This document shows, one piece after another, positions 16,144-26,115 of a DNA stretch of 64,000 nt. The translations under genes and the position numbers were made by a program. Position 1 is the stretch's first letter. Each line of letters starts with the position of its first letter. Origin of the DNA: Heliomarina baculiformis (GTDB lineage Bacteria > Pseudomonadota > Alphaproteobacteria > Rhodobacterales > Rhodobacteraceae); assembly GCF_019966545.1 (NCBI RefSeq), contig NZ_JAIMIC010000012.1:38125-102124 (forward strand), read 5' to 3'. The notes beneath the pieces were generated by a model. That model was not told the DNA's origin. It searched no databases and saw only the letters and a program-made list of their open reading frames with translations.

Positions 16144-18948
16144 TCAGTGCGCTTCGGCCCAGTTCTGTCCGCGTCCCGCATCGACGGTCAGCGGCACGGC
16201 GAGATCGACCGCCGGGAGAGCAGCGGATTCCATGACCTCGCGGGCTTTTTCGATGGTCTGGTCGACGTGGTCGTCGGGAACCTCGAAGAGCAGTTCGTCA
16301 TGGACCTGCAGCAGCATGCGGGCGGGCAGATCTTTCAGCGCGGCGGGCATCCGGGTCATGGCGCGGCGGATCACGTCGGCGGCGGTGCCTTGGATCGGGG
16401 CGTTGATCGCGGCGCGGCGGGCGAAACCGGCATGCGGACCCTTGGCGTTGATCTCGGGCGTGTGGATTCGGCGACCGAACAGGGTTTGCACGTAGCCATT
16501 GTCCTTGGCGAACTGGATGGTGTCATCCATGTAAGCGCGGATGCCGGGGAAGCGTTCGAAATAGCGGTCGATAAAGCCCTGCGCCTCGGCCCTTGGGATG
16601 CGCAGGTTGCGGGCGAGGCCGAAGCCGGAGATGCCGTAGATCACGCCGAAGTTGATCGCCTTGGCCTGACGGCGGATGTCGGGCGTCATGTCATCAAGCG
16701 GCACGTCGAACATTTCCGATGCGGTAAGCGCATGGATGTCGATGCCGTCGGCAAAGGCCTGTTTCAGTTCCGGGATGTCAGCAATATGGGCAAGGATACG
16801 CAGTTCGATCTGGGAATAGTCGAGCGAGAGCAGGGTATTGCCCGGCTCGGCGATGAAGGCTTCGCGGATGCGGCGGCCCTCTTCGGAGCGGACCGGGATG
16901 TTCTGCAGGTTGGGCTCGTTGGAGGAAAGGCGGCCGGTGTTCGCACCGGTGATGGAATAGGAGGTATGGACGCGACCGGTGTCGGCGTTGATGTGGTTCT
17001 GCAACGCGTCCGTATAGGTCGATTTCAGCTTTTGCAGCTGTCGGTAATCGAGCACGCGGGCGGGGAAATCATGCAGGGTCGCCAGGTCTTCGAGCACATC
17101 GGCGGGGGTGGACCACTGGCCGGTCTTGGTTTTTTTGCCGCCCTCGAGGCTCATCTCTTCGAACAGGATCGAGCCGACCTGCCCCGGGGACTGCACATTG
17201 AATTCGTGACCGGCGAGTTCGTAAAGCTCGGCCTCGAGCCCGGCCATTTTCTGCGAAAAGGCGTTGGACATGCGCGAGAGCGTGTCGCGGTCGACCTTGA
17301 TGCCATGCATTTCCATCTGCGCGAGAACCGGCACCATCGGGCGTTCCATGGTCTCGTAGACGGTGGTGACGCGGGCGCGGTGCAGCTGCGGTTTGAAGAT
17401 CTGCCAGAGGCGCAGGGTGATATCCGCGTCCTCGGCCGCGTAGGGGGTGGCATCCTCGATCGGGACCTTGTCGAAGGTGATCGCCGATTTGCCGGTGCCG
17501 AGCAGCGGCTTGATCGGGATCGGCGTGTGGTTGAGATAGCGTTCGGAGAGCACATCCATGCCGTGGTTATGTTCGCCCGCATGAAGCGCGTAGGACATCA
17601 GCATAGTGTCGTCGATCGGCGCGATGTCGATGCCGTTGCGGGCAAAGATCTTGGCGTCGTATTTCATGTTCTGGCCGATCTTGAGGATGGCGGGATCCTC
17701 GAGCACCGGTTTCAGCAGGTCGAGCGCCTCTTGCAGGGGGATCTGGCCGTCGAGCAGCCCATCGGAGCCGAAGAGATCACCGGCCTTCCCATCCTTGTGG
17801 GTCAGCGGGATGTAGCAGGCATGGCCGGGGTCGACGCAGAGCGAGATGCCGACCAGATCGGCGGTCATTTCATTGAGACCGGTGGTTTCCGTATCAACGG
17901 CCACATAGCCGCGTTCTCGGATGCGGTCGATCCAAGTCTCTAATGCGCCCGTTTCGGTGACGCAGTCATGCTGCGCCTTGTCGAAGGCGGGCATTTCCGG
18001 GGCATCCTCACCCGTTTTTTCGACAGGCGGTTCGGGAATGGCGGGGGCCTCGACGTCGAGCTTGTCGGCGATGCGTTTGGTGAGCGTGCGGAATTCCATT
18101 CGGGTCAGGAAGTCCATCAACTTTTCCGCGTCCGGATCGCGCACTTCGAGATCGTCGAGGGTAAAGGTAAGCGGCGTCTCGCAGTCGAGCTGGACGAGCT
18201 TTTTCGACAGTTCGATCTGATCGCGCATGTCGATGAGGGTCTGGCGGCGCTTGGGCTGCTTGATTTCCTCGGCACGGTCGAGAAGTGATTCGAGATCGCC
18301 GAATTCGTTGATCAGGAGCGCGGCGGTCTTGATGCCGATACCGGGCGCACCGGGGACGTTATCAACCGAATCCCCGGCAAGCGCCTGCACATCCACGACG
18401 CGCTCGGGGAAGACACCGAATTTCTCGAAGACACCGTCACGGTCGATGCGCTTGTTCTTCATCGCGTCGAGCATTTCGACGCCGTCGCCGACAAGCTGCA
18501 TCAGGTCCTTGTCGGAACTGATGATCGTTACCCGGCCGCCAAGGTCGCGGGCCTGGCAGGAGAGGGTGGCGATGATGTCGTCGGCCTCGTAACCTTCCAT
18601 TTCCTCGCAGGCGATGTTGAAGGCGATGGTGGCCTCGCGGGTCAGCGGAATCTGCGGGCGCAGGTCCTCGGGCATGGCTTCGCGGTTGGCCTTGTACTGG
18701 TCGTACATGTCATTGCGGAACGTATGGCTGCCCTTGTCGAAGATTACCGCCACATGGGTCGGCGCATCGGGACCGGTGCTGTCTTCGACATAGCGCTGCA
18801 ACATGTTGCAAAAACCCGAGACCGCGCCGATGGGCAAGCCGTCTGATTTACGGGTCAGCGGGGGCAGAGCATGATAGGCGCGGAAGATAAAGGCGGACCC
18901 GTCAATCAGGTGCAGATGGCATCCCTTGCCGAATTGCGTCTTGCTCAC
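16144..18948 (-). CDS. polA: DNA polymerase I
   Basis: This 934-residue enzyme of repair and Okazaki-fragment processing has all three domains. The 5'-3' nuclease domain (residues 10-290) contains LIDGSAFIFRAYHALPP and IISSDKDLMQLV. The 3'-5' proofreading domain (about 330-520) has intact DTETTGL acidic residues. The polymerase domain contains DYSQIELRILAHIAD, AINFGVIYGISGFGL and VHDELLFEVPDD. I chose GTG at 18948 because AAGGGG precedes it at good spacing and the length matches the family; the open frame extends far upstream without homology. Confidence 0.96.
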   Translation of the reverse strand: MSKTQFGKGCHLHLIDGSAFIFRAYHALPPLTRKSDGLPIGAVSGFCNMLQRYVEDSTGPDAPTHVAVIFDKGSHTFRNDMYDQYKANREAMPEDLRPQIPLTREATIAFNIACEEMEGYEADDIIATLSCQARDLGGRVTIISSDKDLMQLVGDGVEMLDAMKNKRIDRDGVFEKFGVFPERVVDVQALAGDSVDNVPGAPGIGIKTAALLINEFGDLESLLDRAEEIKQPKRRQTLIDMRDQIELSKKLVQLDCETPLTFTLDDLEVRDPDAEKLMDFLTRMEFRTLTKRIADKLDVEAPAIPEPPVEKTGEDAPEMPAFDKAQHDCVTETGALETWIDRIRERGYVAVDTETTGLNEMTADLVGISLCVDPGHACYIPLTHKDGKAGDLFGSDGLLDGQIPLQEALDLLKPVLEDPAILKIGQNMKYDAKIFARNGIDIAPIDDTMLMSYALHAGEHNHGMDVLSERYLNHTPIPIKPLLGTGKSAITFDKVPIEDATPYAAEDADITLRLWQIFKPQLHRARVTTVYETMERPMVPVLAQMEMHGIKVDRDTLSRMSNAFSQKMAGLEAELYELAGHEFNVQSPGQVGSILFEEMSLEGGKKTKTGQWSTPADVLEDLATLHDFPARVLDYRQLQKLKSTYTDALQNHINADTGRVHTSYSITGANTGRLSSNEPNLQNIPVRSEEGRRIREAFIAEPGNTLLSLDYSQIELRILAHIADIPELKQAFADGIDIHALTASEMFDVPLDDMTPDIRRQAKAINFGVIYGISGFGLARNLRIPRAEAQGFIDRYFERFPGIRAYMDDTIQFAKDNGYVQTLFGRRIHTPEINAKGPHAGFARRAAINAPIQGTAADVIRRAMTRMPAALKDLPARMLLQVHDELLFEVPDDHVDQTIEKAREVMESAALPAVDLAVPLTVDAGRGQNWAEAH

Positions 18949-19143
18949 TTTGGCCCCCTTTGGTCGGTCATTGGCCGAGTTATCCCGTATCGGCGCGCGA
19001 GGGGCAATCGCTGATCTTGCGCATTTCGACGGCTTGCCGGGGGTGTTCGCGTCACACGCTAGCCGGAGCCTTGCCTTGGGGGCTTGTGCCGGCGCGCGGG
19101 ACGCGGTCACTTGGCAAAGTAAGGCAACGCGCGGGAGGCAAAG

Positions 19144-20433
19144 ATGGAAGCGGCGGACAAGACCCGGATCATGAAAGCGGTGGATGCGCTGTTCGATGAG
19201 GAGGTCGCGTTTCTTGCGGAGCTGACCTCGCACCCGTCGACGCGGGGCAATGAGCAGAGCGCACAGGATTTCATCGCGGGAGAGCTGGATACGCGCGGCT
19301 ACGAGGTCGACCGCTGGCAGGTGAAGGTCGAGGATATCCGCGACATGCCGGGGTTTTCGCCGGTGATTGGGAATTACGAGGACGCGGTGAACGTGGTGGG
19401 CACACGGCGGGCCAGTTCGGGCGGTGCCTCGCTGATCCTGAACGGGCATGTGGATGTGGTGCCCGAGGGGCCGCTCGACATGTGGGATACGCCGCCTTTC
19501 GAGCCACGCATCGACGACGGATGGATGTATGGGCGCGGCGCCGGGGACATGAAGGCGGGGATCGCGTCGAACCTTTTCGCGCTCGATGCGCTGCGTGATT
19601 GCGGAATGGGACCGGCCGGGGACGTTTTTTTTCAATCGGTGGTCGAAGAGGAATGTACCGGAAACGGCGCGCTGGCCTGCCTGGAAAGGGGCTATCGGGC
19701 GGATGCGGCGCTTATCCCCGAACCATTCGACGAAATGCTGGCCTGCGCGCAGCTTGGGGTGATCTGGTTTCAGGTGCATCTGCGGGGCATGCCGACCCAT
19801 GCGGCTTATGCGGGCGAGGGTGCCAATGCCATCGAAGCGGCGATTCCGATCATCGCCGCCCTGCGCGAGATGGAGGAACGCTGGAACGGGGCCGAGCACC
19901 GGCATGGCGCCTACGAGCATGTCCACCATCCACTGAACCTGAATATCGGCAAGATCCAAGGCGGCGACTGGGCGAGTTCGGTGCCCGCTTGGTGCGTGCT
20001 GGACCTGCGGATGGGAATTTTTCCCGGTCAGGATATTGAAAGTTGTAAGACCGAGATTGAGACGGTCATTCGTGAGGCCGCGCAGAAAAACGCATTTCTT
20101 CGCAACAGCTTGCCGGATGTGATCTATCACGGCTTCCATGCCGAGGGATATGCGCTGGGCGACGATGGCAGCGACAAGGCGAAACGCGCGATCAGCGCGC
20201 TTGAGGCCGCGCATGACGGGGTGAATGGGACGGCATTGAAACAGGTGCCGCTGACCGCAACGACCGATGCCCGGTTTTTTGGCCTTTACGCGGATACGCC
20301 TGCGTTGGTCTACGGTCCGGCTTCCGAGGCGATCCACGGTTTCAACGAGCGGGTCGATCTGGAAAGTCTGCGGCGTGTGACCCAGGCCACCGCGCTGTTC
20401 ATCGCGAACTGGTGCGGGCTGGAGCGCCTTTAA
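19144..20433 (+). CDS. M20 family deacylase (ArgE/DapE-like)
   Basis: This 429-residue zinc metallohydrolase of the M20 family has the metal-site motifs LILNGHVDVVPEG (His, Asp), YGRGAGDMKAGI (Asp) and QSVVEEECTGNGALA (Glu-Glu), and a late His in EAIHGFNERVD. The dimerisation domain holds RGMPTHAAYAGEGANAIEAA. These enzymes remove acyl groups from amino acids or peptides; the ArgE/DapE type cannot be split further by sequence alone. It is divergent from polA, with about 195 bases between them. Confidence 0.88.
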   Translation: MEAADKTRIMKAVDALFDEEVAFLAELTSHPSTRGNEQSAQDFIAGELDTRGYEVDRWQVKVEDIRDMPGFSPVIGNYEDAVNVVGTRRASSGGASLILNGHVDVVPEGPLDMWDTPPFEPRIDDGWMYGRGAGDMKAGIASNLFALDALRDCGMGPAGDVFFQSVVEEECTGNGALACLERGYRADAALIPEPFDEMLACAQLGVIWFQVHLRGMPTHAAYAGEGANAIEAAIPIIAALREMEERWNGAEHRHGAYEHVHHPLNLNIGKIQGGDWASSVPAWCVLDLRMGIFPGQDIESCKTEIETVIREAAQKNAFLRNSLPDVIYHGFHAEGYALGDDGSDKAKRAISALEAAHDGVNGTALKQVPLTATTDARFFGLYADTPALVYGPASEAIHGFNERVDLESLRRVTQATALFIANWCGLERL

Positions 20434-20571
20434 AAAGCCTTTAGCGTGCGATGGGAATGTCACACTGATGGGGGAAAGGATTTTGCGTCTTCACCCTAGA
20501 GGTGGGGTTTATATAACGAAGATTAAGTCCTTTTCCCGGCGCTATTTTCGCGGATTTCGAGGTTGTTCAGA

Positions 20572-23436
20572 TTGAGATTGGATACACGAACGGCGAATGT
20601 CGGCATCCTGATCGTCTGTGTTCTGACGGCGCTTGGGGTTTATCGCTTTGTGTCGGATCAGCGGAGCTTTGGGGCGAGGGAAGATTTCGCCGCGATCACG
20701 GCCTATCATCGGGATGCATTGCAGAACCGGATGAATTCATGCCGTTCGGCGCTTGCCGGACTTGCAGGGTTGTTTTCCGGCTCACAAACGGTCGAAAGGG
20801 ACGACCTGCGACGCTTTATGTCCGAGATGGCGATCCGGAACTACCTGCCGGGTATTCTGGGCCTTGGTTACATCGAGCAGGTGGCTCGCGAAGATCTCGA
20901 TGCGTTCATCGCCGAGGCGGCGGCGCATGGGCAGCCCAACCTGCAGGTCCATCCGGATACGGGCGCCGATCCGCTTTTCATCGTCAAGTATATCGAACCG
21001 CAGGACGAGAATTCGGATGCCATCGGACTTGATCTCAATTTCGACGAAACCCGCAGCAGAACGGCGGTGACCGCCCGCGATACAGGGGCGCCTCTGCTGA
21101 CGCCGAGCCTGCAACTGGTGCAGGATGGGATCGGCAAGCCGGGGTTCCTGTTGCTGATGCCACTATACTGGCCGGATCTGGAGACGAACACGCAGGACCA
21201 GCGGCGTGCCGCGTTTCGCGGCTGGGTCTATATGCCGTTCATTGGGGAGCGTTTTCTTTCCGGTCTGACGAGCCTAGAACATCACGAGTTTGAGTTCCGC
21301 GTGTTCGAGAGTTCTGTCGTGGCGCCGGAGCATCTGATCTATGACTCAGCGCCCGAGGGGTTCGACCGGGAGGCGGCAAGGTTCCGGGAGGTCAAACGGA
21401 TCGAAGCCTTTGGCCGGACGTGGACGATCGAATGGTCGAGCAGCCAGAACTACGAGGCGACCCAGACCGACCATTTCGATCTGATCATCCTGTTGGCGGG
21501 TCTGGTGCTTACTTCGCTTATCGGCTTCCTCCTGTGGACGATCTCGCGGCGGGAACAGGTGATTACGCAGCAGGTCATCGAGAAGACCCATGCACTGAAG
21601 ACCCGCGAAGAGGAAAACCGGGCGATCATCGAGAATGCCGTTGTCGGTTTTGTTACCATCGATGGCGACCATCGCGTGATCCGCTGCAACGAGATCGCTT
21701 ACAAGATCATGGGGAAATCCCGGACCGACGTGTCCGGTGCCAAGATGGTGGATGTCGTCCCCGAACTCGAAACCGTGCCGGAAGCGGAGGAGATCCAGAA
21801 TGTTCCGGTCGAAAATGGCGCGCGGATACTGGGCGTTGGCAAGAGGCACTGGAAAACCGCTGAAGGCGCTGATCGTACGACATTCATCCTGCGCGACATC
21901 ACCGCGCTTGAACGCGCGCATGAACAGGTCGCGGAAACCGAACGGCGCTGGGATCTGGCGCTGCGCGGGGCAGAGATTGGTGTATTCGACATTAATCTCG
22001 AAACCGGGAAATCTGCGGTCTCGGCAAGCTGGCGACGGCTGATGCAGATCGATGACGGGATCTCAAATGAATCCCTGCAGGAGCATTTCATGTCCCGGGT
22101 TCATCCCGACGATCTGCCCGCGCTGCTGGCCTCTGATCAGGCCTGTATCAAGGGTGAGACTGACCGGTCGCTGTCACTCTACCGGCTGAAGACCCCTGAA
22201 GGGAGCTGGCGTTGGATGCGGTCGGACGCGGCCGTGGTTGATCGCGATGTCAACGGACGGGCGATGCGGCTTGTCGGGGCGCAGACCGACGTGACCGAGG
22301 AGCTTCTTGCGCAGGCATCGCTACGCAGCAGCGAGGAACGGTTCCGGCTGATCTTTTCCAGCGCGCCTATCGGCAACGCGGTGATCGATGTGAATGGTCA
22401 TTTCACGATGGTGAACGAAGCGCTCTGTCAGATGGTCGGCTACAAGAAAGACGAGATGGAAGGCGGGCGCAATTTCGTCCACCTGATTTCGCGCGAGGAT
22501 TCCGAGCGGATCATTCCGGAGGTCGCGCGTCTGAAGGCCAGCGGCGCGCATTCCTTTGAAACGGAATGCCAGATCGTCCGTAAGGACGGGTCGAGGTTCT
22601 GGGGGATGGTCGATGTTGGCTGGACCCATGACGACCAGATCGACGAGGACATCTATATCATGCAGATCGGTGACATCACCGAGAAGAAGCATGTGGAAAA
22701 GATCAAGAGCGAGTTCGTCGCGACGGTGAGCCACGAGTTGCGCACACCGCTGACGGCAATACGCGGGGCCTTGGGATTGCTCGAGGCATCGACCGCAGAA
22801 TACATCGCCCCGCCTGCCAAACGACTTTTGGACATGGCGCAGTCCAACGCGGAACGGCTGATCGGGCTTGTCAGCGATATTCTTGACATGGAGCAGATTG
22901 AATCCGGTCGGATGAATTTCAATTTTTCCGAAGAGATGGTTTCGGAGGTCATGAAGGATGCCGAGAGCCAGATGCTTTGCTATGCGGACAATCTGGGCGT
23001 TACCCTGCAATTCGACCCGCCGGAAGAGGAGTGCACCATCTGGACCGATACCGCGCGGATCGCGCAGGTTTTCGACAACCTCGTTTCAAACGCGTGCAAG
23101 TTTTCGGAGAGCAAGGGCACGGTTTACGTCAAGGGCGAGGTCCGTGGCGAAGACGTGCTGTTCTCAGTACGCAACCGGGGCCGCGGCGTGCCGGATTCCT
23201 TCCGTACCAAGATCTTCCAACCGTTTTCGCAGGTCGATAGCACAGACACCCGCGAAAAGGGGGGGACGGGTCTTGGGTTGAGTATCTGCAAGCGAATGAT
23301 CAACCACATGGGCGGCGAGATCGGCTATGACAGCGAGCTTGGCGAAGAGACGGTTTTCTGGTTCACAATGCCACGCTATCTGAGAGATTCTCAAAATGAT
23401 AACGGTGCGCTTGCCTCTACGGCAGCGAATGGTTAG
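20572..23436 (+). CDS. CHASE-PAS sensor histidine kinase
   Basis: This is a membrane-bound kinase of about 954 residues. A first helix (NVGILIVCVLTALGVYRFV) precedes a periplasmic CHASE domain (about 75-215; GILGLGYIEQV, GLDLNFDETRSR). A second helix (LIILLAGLVLTSLIGFLLW) follows near residue 310, then three PAS/PAC segments (about 350-700). HisKA follows with phospho-His in SHELRTPLTAIRGALG, then HATPase with N-box NLVSNACKFS and GGTGLGLSICKRM. No receiver is attached. Only TTG starts fit: 20563, or 20572, which has GAGG 9 bases upstream. It opens a signalling island with another kinase and receiver downstream. The CHASE ligand is unknown. Confidence 0.88.
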   Translation: MRLDTRTANVGILIVCVLTALGVYRFVSDQRSFGAREDFAAITAYHRDALQNRMNSCRSALAGLAGLFSGSQTVERDDLRRFMSEMAIRNYLPGILGLGYIEQVAREDLDAFIAEAAAHGQPNLQVHPDTGADPLFIVKYIEPQDENSDAIGLDLNFDETRSRTAVTARDTGAPLLTPSLQLVQDGIGKPGFLLLMPLYWPDLETNTQDQRRAAFRGWVYMPFIGERFLSGLTSLEHHEFEFRVFESSVVAPEHLIYDSAPEGFDREAARFREVKRIEAFGRTWTIEWSSSQNYEATQTDHFDLIILLAGLVLTSLIGFLLWTISRREQVITQQVIEKTHALKTREEENRAIIENAVVGFVTIDGDHRVIRCNEIAYKIMGKSRTDVSGAKMVDVVPELETVPEAEEIQNVPVENGARILGVGKRHWKTAEGADRTTFILRDITALERAHEQVAETERRWDLALRGAEIGVFDINLETGKSAVSASWRRLMQIDDGISNESLQEHFMSRVHPDDLPALLASDQACIKGETDRSLSLYRLKTPEGSWRWMRSDAAVVDRDVNGRAMRLVGAQTDVTEELLAQASLRSSEERFRLIFSSAPIGNAVIDVNGHFTMVNEALCQMVGYKKDEMEGGRNFVHLISREDSERIIPEVARLKASGAHSFETECQIVRKDGSRFWGMVDVGWTHDDQIDEDIYIMQIGDITEKKHVEKIKSEFVATVSHELRTPLTAIRGALGLLEASTAEYIAPPAKRLLDMAQSNAERLIGLVSDILDMEQIESGRMNFNFSEEMVSEVMKDAESQMLCYADNLGVTLQFDPPEEECTIWTDTARIAQVFDNLVSNACKFSESKGTVYVKGEVRGEDVLFSVRNRGRGVPDSFRTKIFQPFSQVDSTDTREKGGTGLGLSICKRMINHMGGEIGYDSELGEETVFWFTMPRYLRDSQNDNGALASTAANG

Positions 23437-23670
23437 GAAATATTTGAGTAAGGGAGCGCAACTTTTGTAATCTCCGGCCGTCAGGTTTTATTGGATTGTT
23501 TTTGAACATTTCCAATTTTTGACATTATCTGGACCCCAAATTGCGCTCTTGGTCGGGTAGTTCGGCTCAAAGACAATTGATCGGTTATATTTGGTTTGTT
23601 GGTCTCCGAGCATAAGAAAGTGACGGTGAAGAAATCACCGGCCGCCGCAGAGGACAGGGGCAGGAATAAC

Positions 23671-23826
23671 ATGAACTTTTCCAAGTTCGTCCCCGGACAA
23701 GGCGCCGCCATTCTGGCTGCTGCCCTGTCTATCCTTGCAGGCAGCGGCGCGTTTGCACCGGAGGCTAAATTTTGGAGCAAAGAAACGGGTAGCGTGTTTA
23801 CGGCTACCCTTTTAGTGAGCATATGA
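23671..23826 (+). CDS. Small hydrophobic protein coupled to a histidine kinase
   Basis: This 51-residue ORF starts MNFSKFVPGQGAAILAAALS with an AGGA before its ATG. It reads like a signal or membrane segment (ILAAALSILAGSGAFA) with a short polar tail. Its stop overlaps the start of the next kinase gene (ATGA), so it may be translationally coupled to it. No homologue is recognised. It could be a leader peptide or a small membrane partner of the kinase, or chance; the coupling is the main support. Confidence 0.4.
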   Translation: MNFSKFVPGQGAAILAAALSILAGSGAFAPEAKFWSKETGSVFTATLLVSI

Positions 23827-25319
23827 AGCGCATGCATGCGAATCACGAAAACTCATCGTACACATCAAAAATGTTGATGGATATTGCGGCTTTGGACCAG
23901 CATGCGATGATCCAGATCACCGATTTGCAAGCCAGGATCATCGAAGTAAATGACTGCCTCCTATCGGCTACCGGGTTTTCGAGTTCCGAACTGATCGGTC
24001 AATCTGCAAGCTCGCTTTATCACGAGCGTGACAGGCCGATGGCCTTTGAAATTCGCGACAAGATCATTGACGGTCAGGCCTGGACGGGTGAGATGCGTCT
24101 GATGCGCAAGGACGGGTCGGTTATGTGGACGCAGGCGACTATCGTGCCGCGCCGCGACCCCGAGGGTGAGCTGGTTGGCGCGATTTCGATCCGGAGCGAC
24201 ATCTCGGAAAGCAAGCTTGCGGATCACCACAACGATCTGACGACAACGCTGCACAAGCTGTCTGATGAAGTCTACATGATCGATTCAGATACGTTTTCGT
24301 TCACCTATATGAACGAAGCAGCGATGCGGCGCGCCAAGACGAACGAGGCGGGCTATGAAAACTGGAACCTGCGCAAGGTGTTCAGCGAGCAGGATTTCGA
24401 TGGTTTTGTGCAGCGTATTGCGCCGCTGCTCGACGGCAAGACGGACCAGGTCCATTACGATGCCGTCCTGTTCAATGTTCCCTATGAGCTGAGGCTACAG
24501 TTATACAAGGCGCCCGCCGGGAAACGCATCATCGTAGCCATTCTTCGGGACAAGACCGAACAGGCCGAGATTGAGCGCGTGCGTGCGGAATTGCTCGCCA
24601 CGATCAGCCATGAGCTGCGCACGCCGATGACGTCGATCAAGGGCGCCATGGGGCTGTTGCTTTCGAACGCGGCTGGTGAGTTGCCGGAGAAAGCGCGCGG
24701 GATGCTGAGCATCGCCTATCGCAACGCGGACCGGCTGGTGATGATCATCAACGACATCCTCGATATAGAGAAGATCGCCGCTGGCCAGATGGATTTCGAC
24801 ATGCAGGTCATGCCGCTGGTCGTGGTGGTAGAGGAAGCGATCGCCGCGAATGAACAATTTGCCAACCGTTTCGATGTATCGGTTTCCCTGATGGAAGCGG
24901 ACCGCGAGGCGACGGCCAGTTTTGATTTCGGGCGGACGCTGCAGGTTCTGACGAACCTCTTGTCCAACGCGGCCAAGTTCTCGCCTCCGGGCGGCCGTGT
25001 CGAAGTGGCGATGAAGCGGGTCAATGACCGGATGCGGATCAGCGTACGCGATTTTGGCGAAGGGATCGACGAGGCCGCGCAGGCCAGTATTTTCGAGCGG
25101 TTCACGCAGGCGGCCTCGGGGTCACGCCGCGGAGTTGCGAGCACGGGGCTTGGGCTAAACATTGCCCGTGCGATCATGGACGAGCAAAACGGGTTGATCG
25201 ATTTCGTCAGCCGACTGGGCGAAGGCTCGACGTTTTTTGTTGAGTTCCCGCTGGTCGAAGTCGGGTCGATTTACGACGCCGATGAACGGGACGGGGATAA
25301 GCAGGTGGAAGGCGCTTAA
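23823..25319 (+). CDS. Soluble PAS sensor histidine kinase
   Basis: This 498-residue kinase has no obvious membrane segment. An N-terminal PAS/PAC domain (about 20-135) has DLQARIIEVNDCLLSATGFS and GAISIRSDISESK. A second PAS-like segment spans about 140-245. HisKA contains TISHELRTPMTSIKGAMGLL, and HATPase contains NLLSNAAKFSPPGG, DFGEGID and STGLGLNIARAIM. It is followed 2 bases later by a lone receiver gene, its probable partner. The kinase core closely resembles that of the CHASE kinase upstream, so they may be paralogues. Confidence 0.9.
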   Translation: MKRMHANHENSSYTSKMLMDIAALDQHAMIQITDLQARIIEVNDCLLSATGFSSSELIGQSASSLYHERDRPMAFEIRDKIIDGQAWTGEMRLMRKDGSVMWTQATIVPRRDPEGELVGAISIRSDISESKLADHHNDLTTTLHKLSDEVYMIDSDTFSFTYMNEAAMRRAKTNEAGYENWNLRKVFSEQDFDGFVQRIAPLLDGKTDQVHYDAVLFNVPYELRLQLYKAPAGKRIIVAILRDKTEQAEIERVRAELLATISHELRTPMTSIKGAMGLLLSNAAGELPEKARGMLSIAYRNADRLVMIINDILDIEKIAAGQMDFDMQVMPLVVVVEEAIAANEQFANRFDVSVSLMEADREATASFDFGRTLQVLTNLLSNAAKFSPPGGRVEVAMKRVNDRMRISVRDFGEGIDEAAQASIFERFTQAASGSRRGVASTGLGLNIARAIMDEQNGLIDFVSRLGEGSTFFVEFPLVEVGSIYDADERDGDKQVEGA

Positions 25320-25321
25320 CG

Positions 25322-25690
25322 ATGCTTAGATTAATGCATGTCGAAGACGACGAGGATATCCGGGAAGTTGCCAAGATGGCGCTGGAGTTTTCGGGACAGT
25401 TCGAGATCATTCAATGCCCCTCGGGCGAGGAGGCCATCGAACGGGCACCCGAGTTCAAGCCCGAAGTGCTGCTTCTGGACGTGATGATGCCGGGCATGAG
25501 TGGTCCGACGACCTTGCAGCATCTGCGCAAGATCGAAGGCTTGGAGGATACGCCGGCCATCTTCATGACCGCGCGAGCGCAACCATCGGAAATCGAGGAA
25601 TTGAAGGCGCAATCGGCTTTGACGGTCGTGGTGAAACCCTTTGATCCGATCACCCTTGGCGATCAGATCATGGCGGCGCTTCGCGGCTGA
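25322..25690 (+). CDS. Single-domain response regulator (receiver only)
   Basis: This 122-residue receiver domain has acidic pocket DDEDI near residues 9-13, phospho-acceptor Asp in VLLLDVMMPGMSG, Thr/Ser switch IFMTARA and Lys in VVKPFDP. It has no output domain, so it probably works by protein contact or passes phosphate to the HPt protein encoded convergently next door. It is cotranscribed with the PAS kinase. A strong terminator follows at 25711. Confidence 0.94.
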   Translation: MLRLMHVEDDEDIREVAKMALEFSGQFEIIQCPSGEEAIERAPEFKPEVLLLDVMMPGMSGPTTLQHLRKIEGLEDTPAIFMTARAQPSEIEELKAQSALTVVVKPFDPITLGDQIMAALRG

Positions 25691-25710
25691 CAGGATTTCT
25701 GTCCAACGAA

Positions 25711-25743
25711 AAAGGCGCGCCGTTTAACTGGCGCGCCTTTTTC
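25711..25743. terminator. Rho-independent terminator between receiver and HPt genes
   Basis: AAAGGCGCGCC and GGCGCGCCTTT form an 11-bp perfect stem with an 8-base loop (GTTTAACT). A T-run follows on the plus strand, with the complementary A-run on the other side, so it can serve both convergent transcripts. Confidence 0.88.
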
Positions 25744-25757
25744 TTTCGGGGGCGGGA

Positions 25758-26114
25758 TCAAGCGTATTTCGCCTGCGCCACCGGCCAATCTTCGAGCGCT
25801 TCTTCGGCTATAGCGAAGAAGCGGCCCAGGTCGATGAACACCTGCTCAAGATCGGGTGTCCCGTTTTTCATCAGTCCGACAATATTGTTTTCACAAGTAC
25901 GGGCCATGTCGCCCAATTCCTGAAGGCCGAGCGTTCCGGCCGTACCCGCGATCTTGTGCAGGATGCCCTGGCTCTGGTCGAGCGCTTCCATATCGAGCGA
26001 GTCTTCCTGCATCTCGGCAAAGAATTCCTCAAGCTCGTTGAGGCGGTCGGGAAGCATGTCGAGGAAACGTGCGCGGATGCGGCCGATTCCCGGGATCATC
26101 TGTTCATCCATCAT
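25758..26114 (-). CDS. HPt phosphotransfer protein
   Basis: This 118-residue helical protein carries the HPt signature HKIAGTAGTLGL, the His being the phosphorylation site. The start at 26114 (Met-Met-Asp) follows the stop of the upstream receiver gene by a single base, so the two form one operon. A single-domain HPt is the usual shuttle between a receiver and a second receiver. Here two kinases, a lone receiver and an output receiver lie within 7 kb, which suggests a His-Asp-His-Asp relay. Confidence 0.88.
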   Translation of the reverse strand: MMDEQMIPGIGRIRARFLDMLPDRLNELEEFFAEMQEDSLDMEALDQSQGILHKIAGTAGTLGLQELGDMARTCENNIVGLMKNGTPDLEQVFIDLGRFFAIAEEALEDWPVAQAKYA

Positions 26115-26115
26115 T

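Noticed and set aside
15697..17943. 748-residue open frame on the plus strand opposite hyi end and polA
   Set aside because: It is antisense to polA with Gly/Arg/Asp-rich translation and no known motif; a composition artefact.
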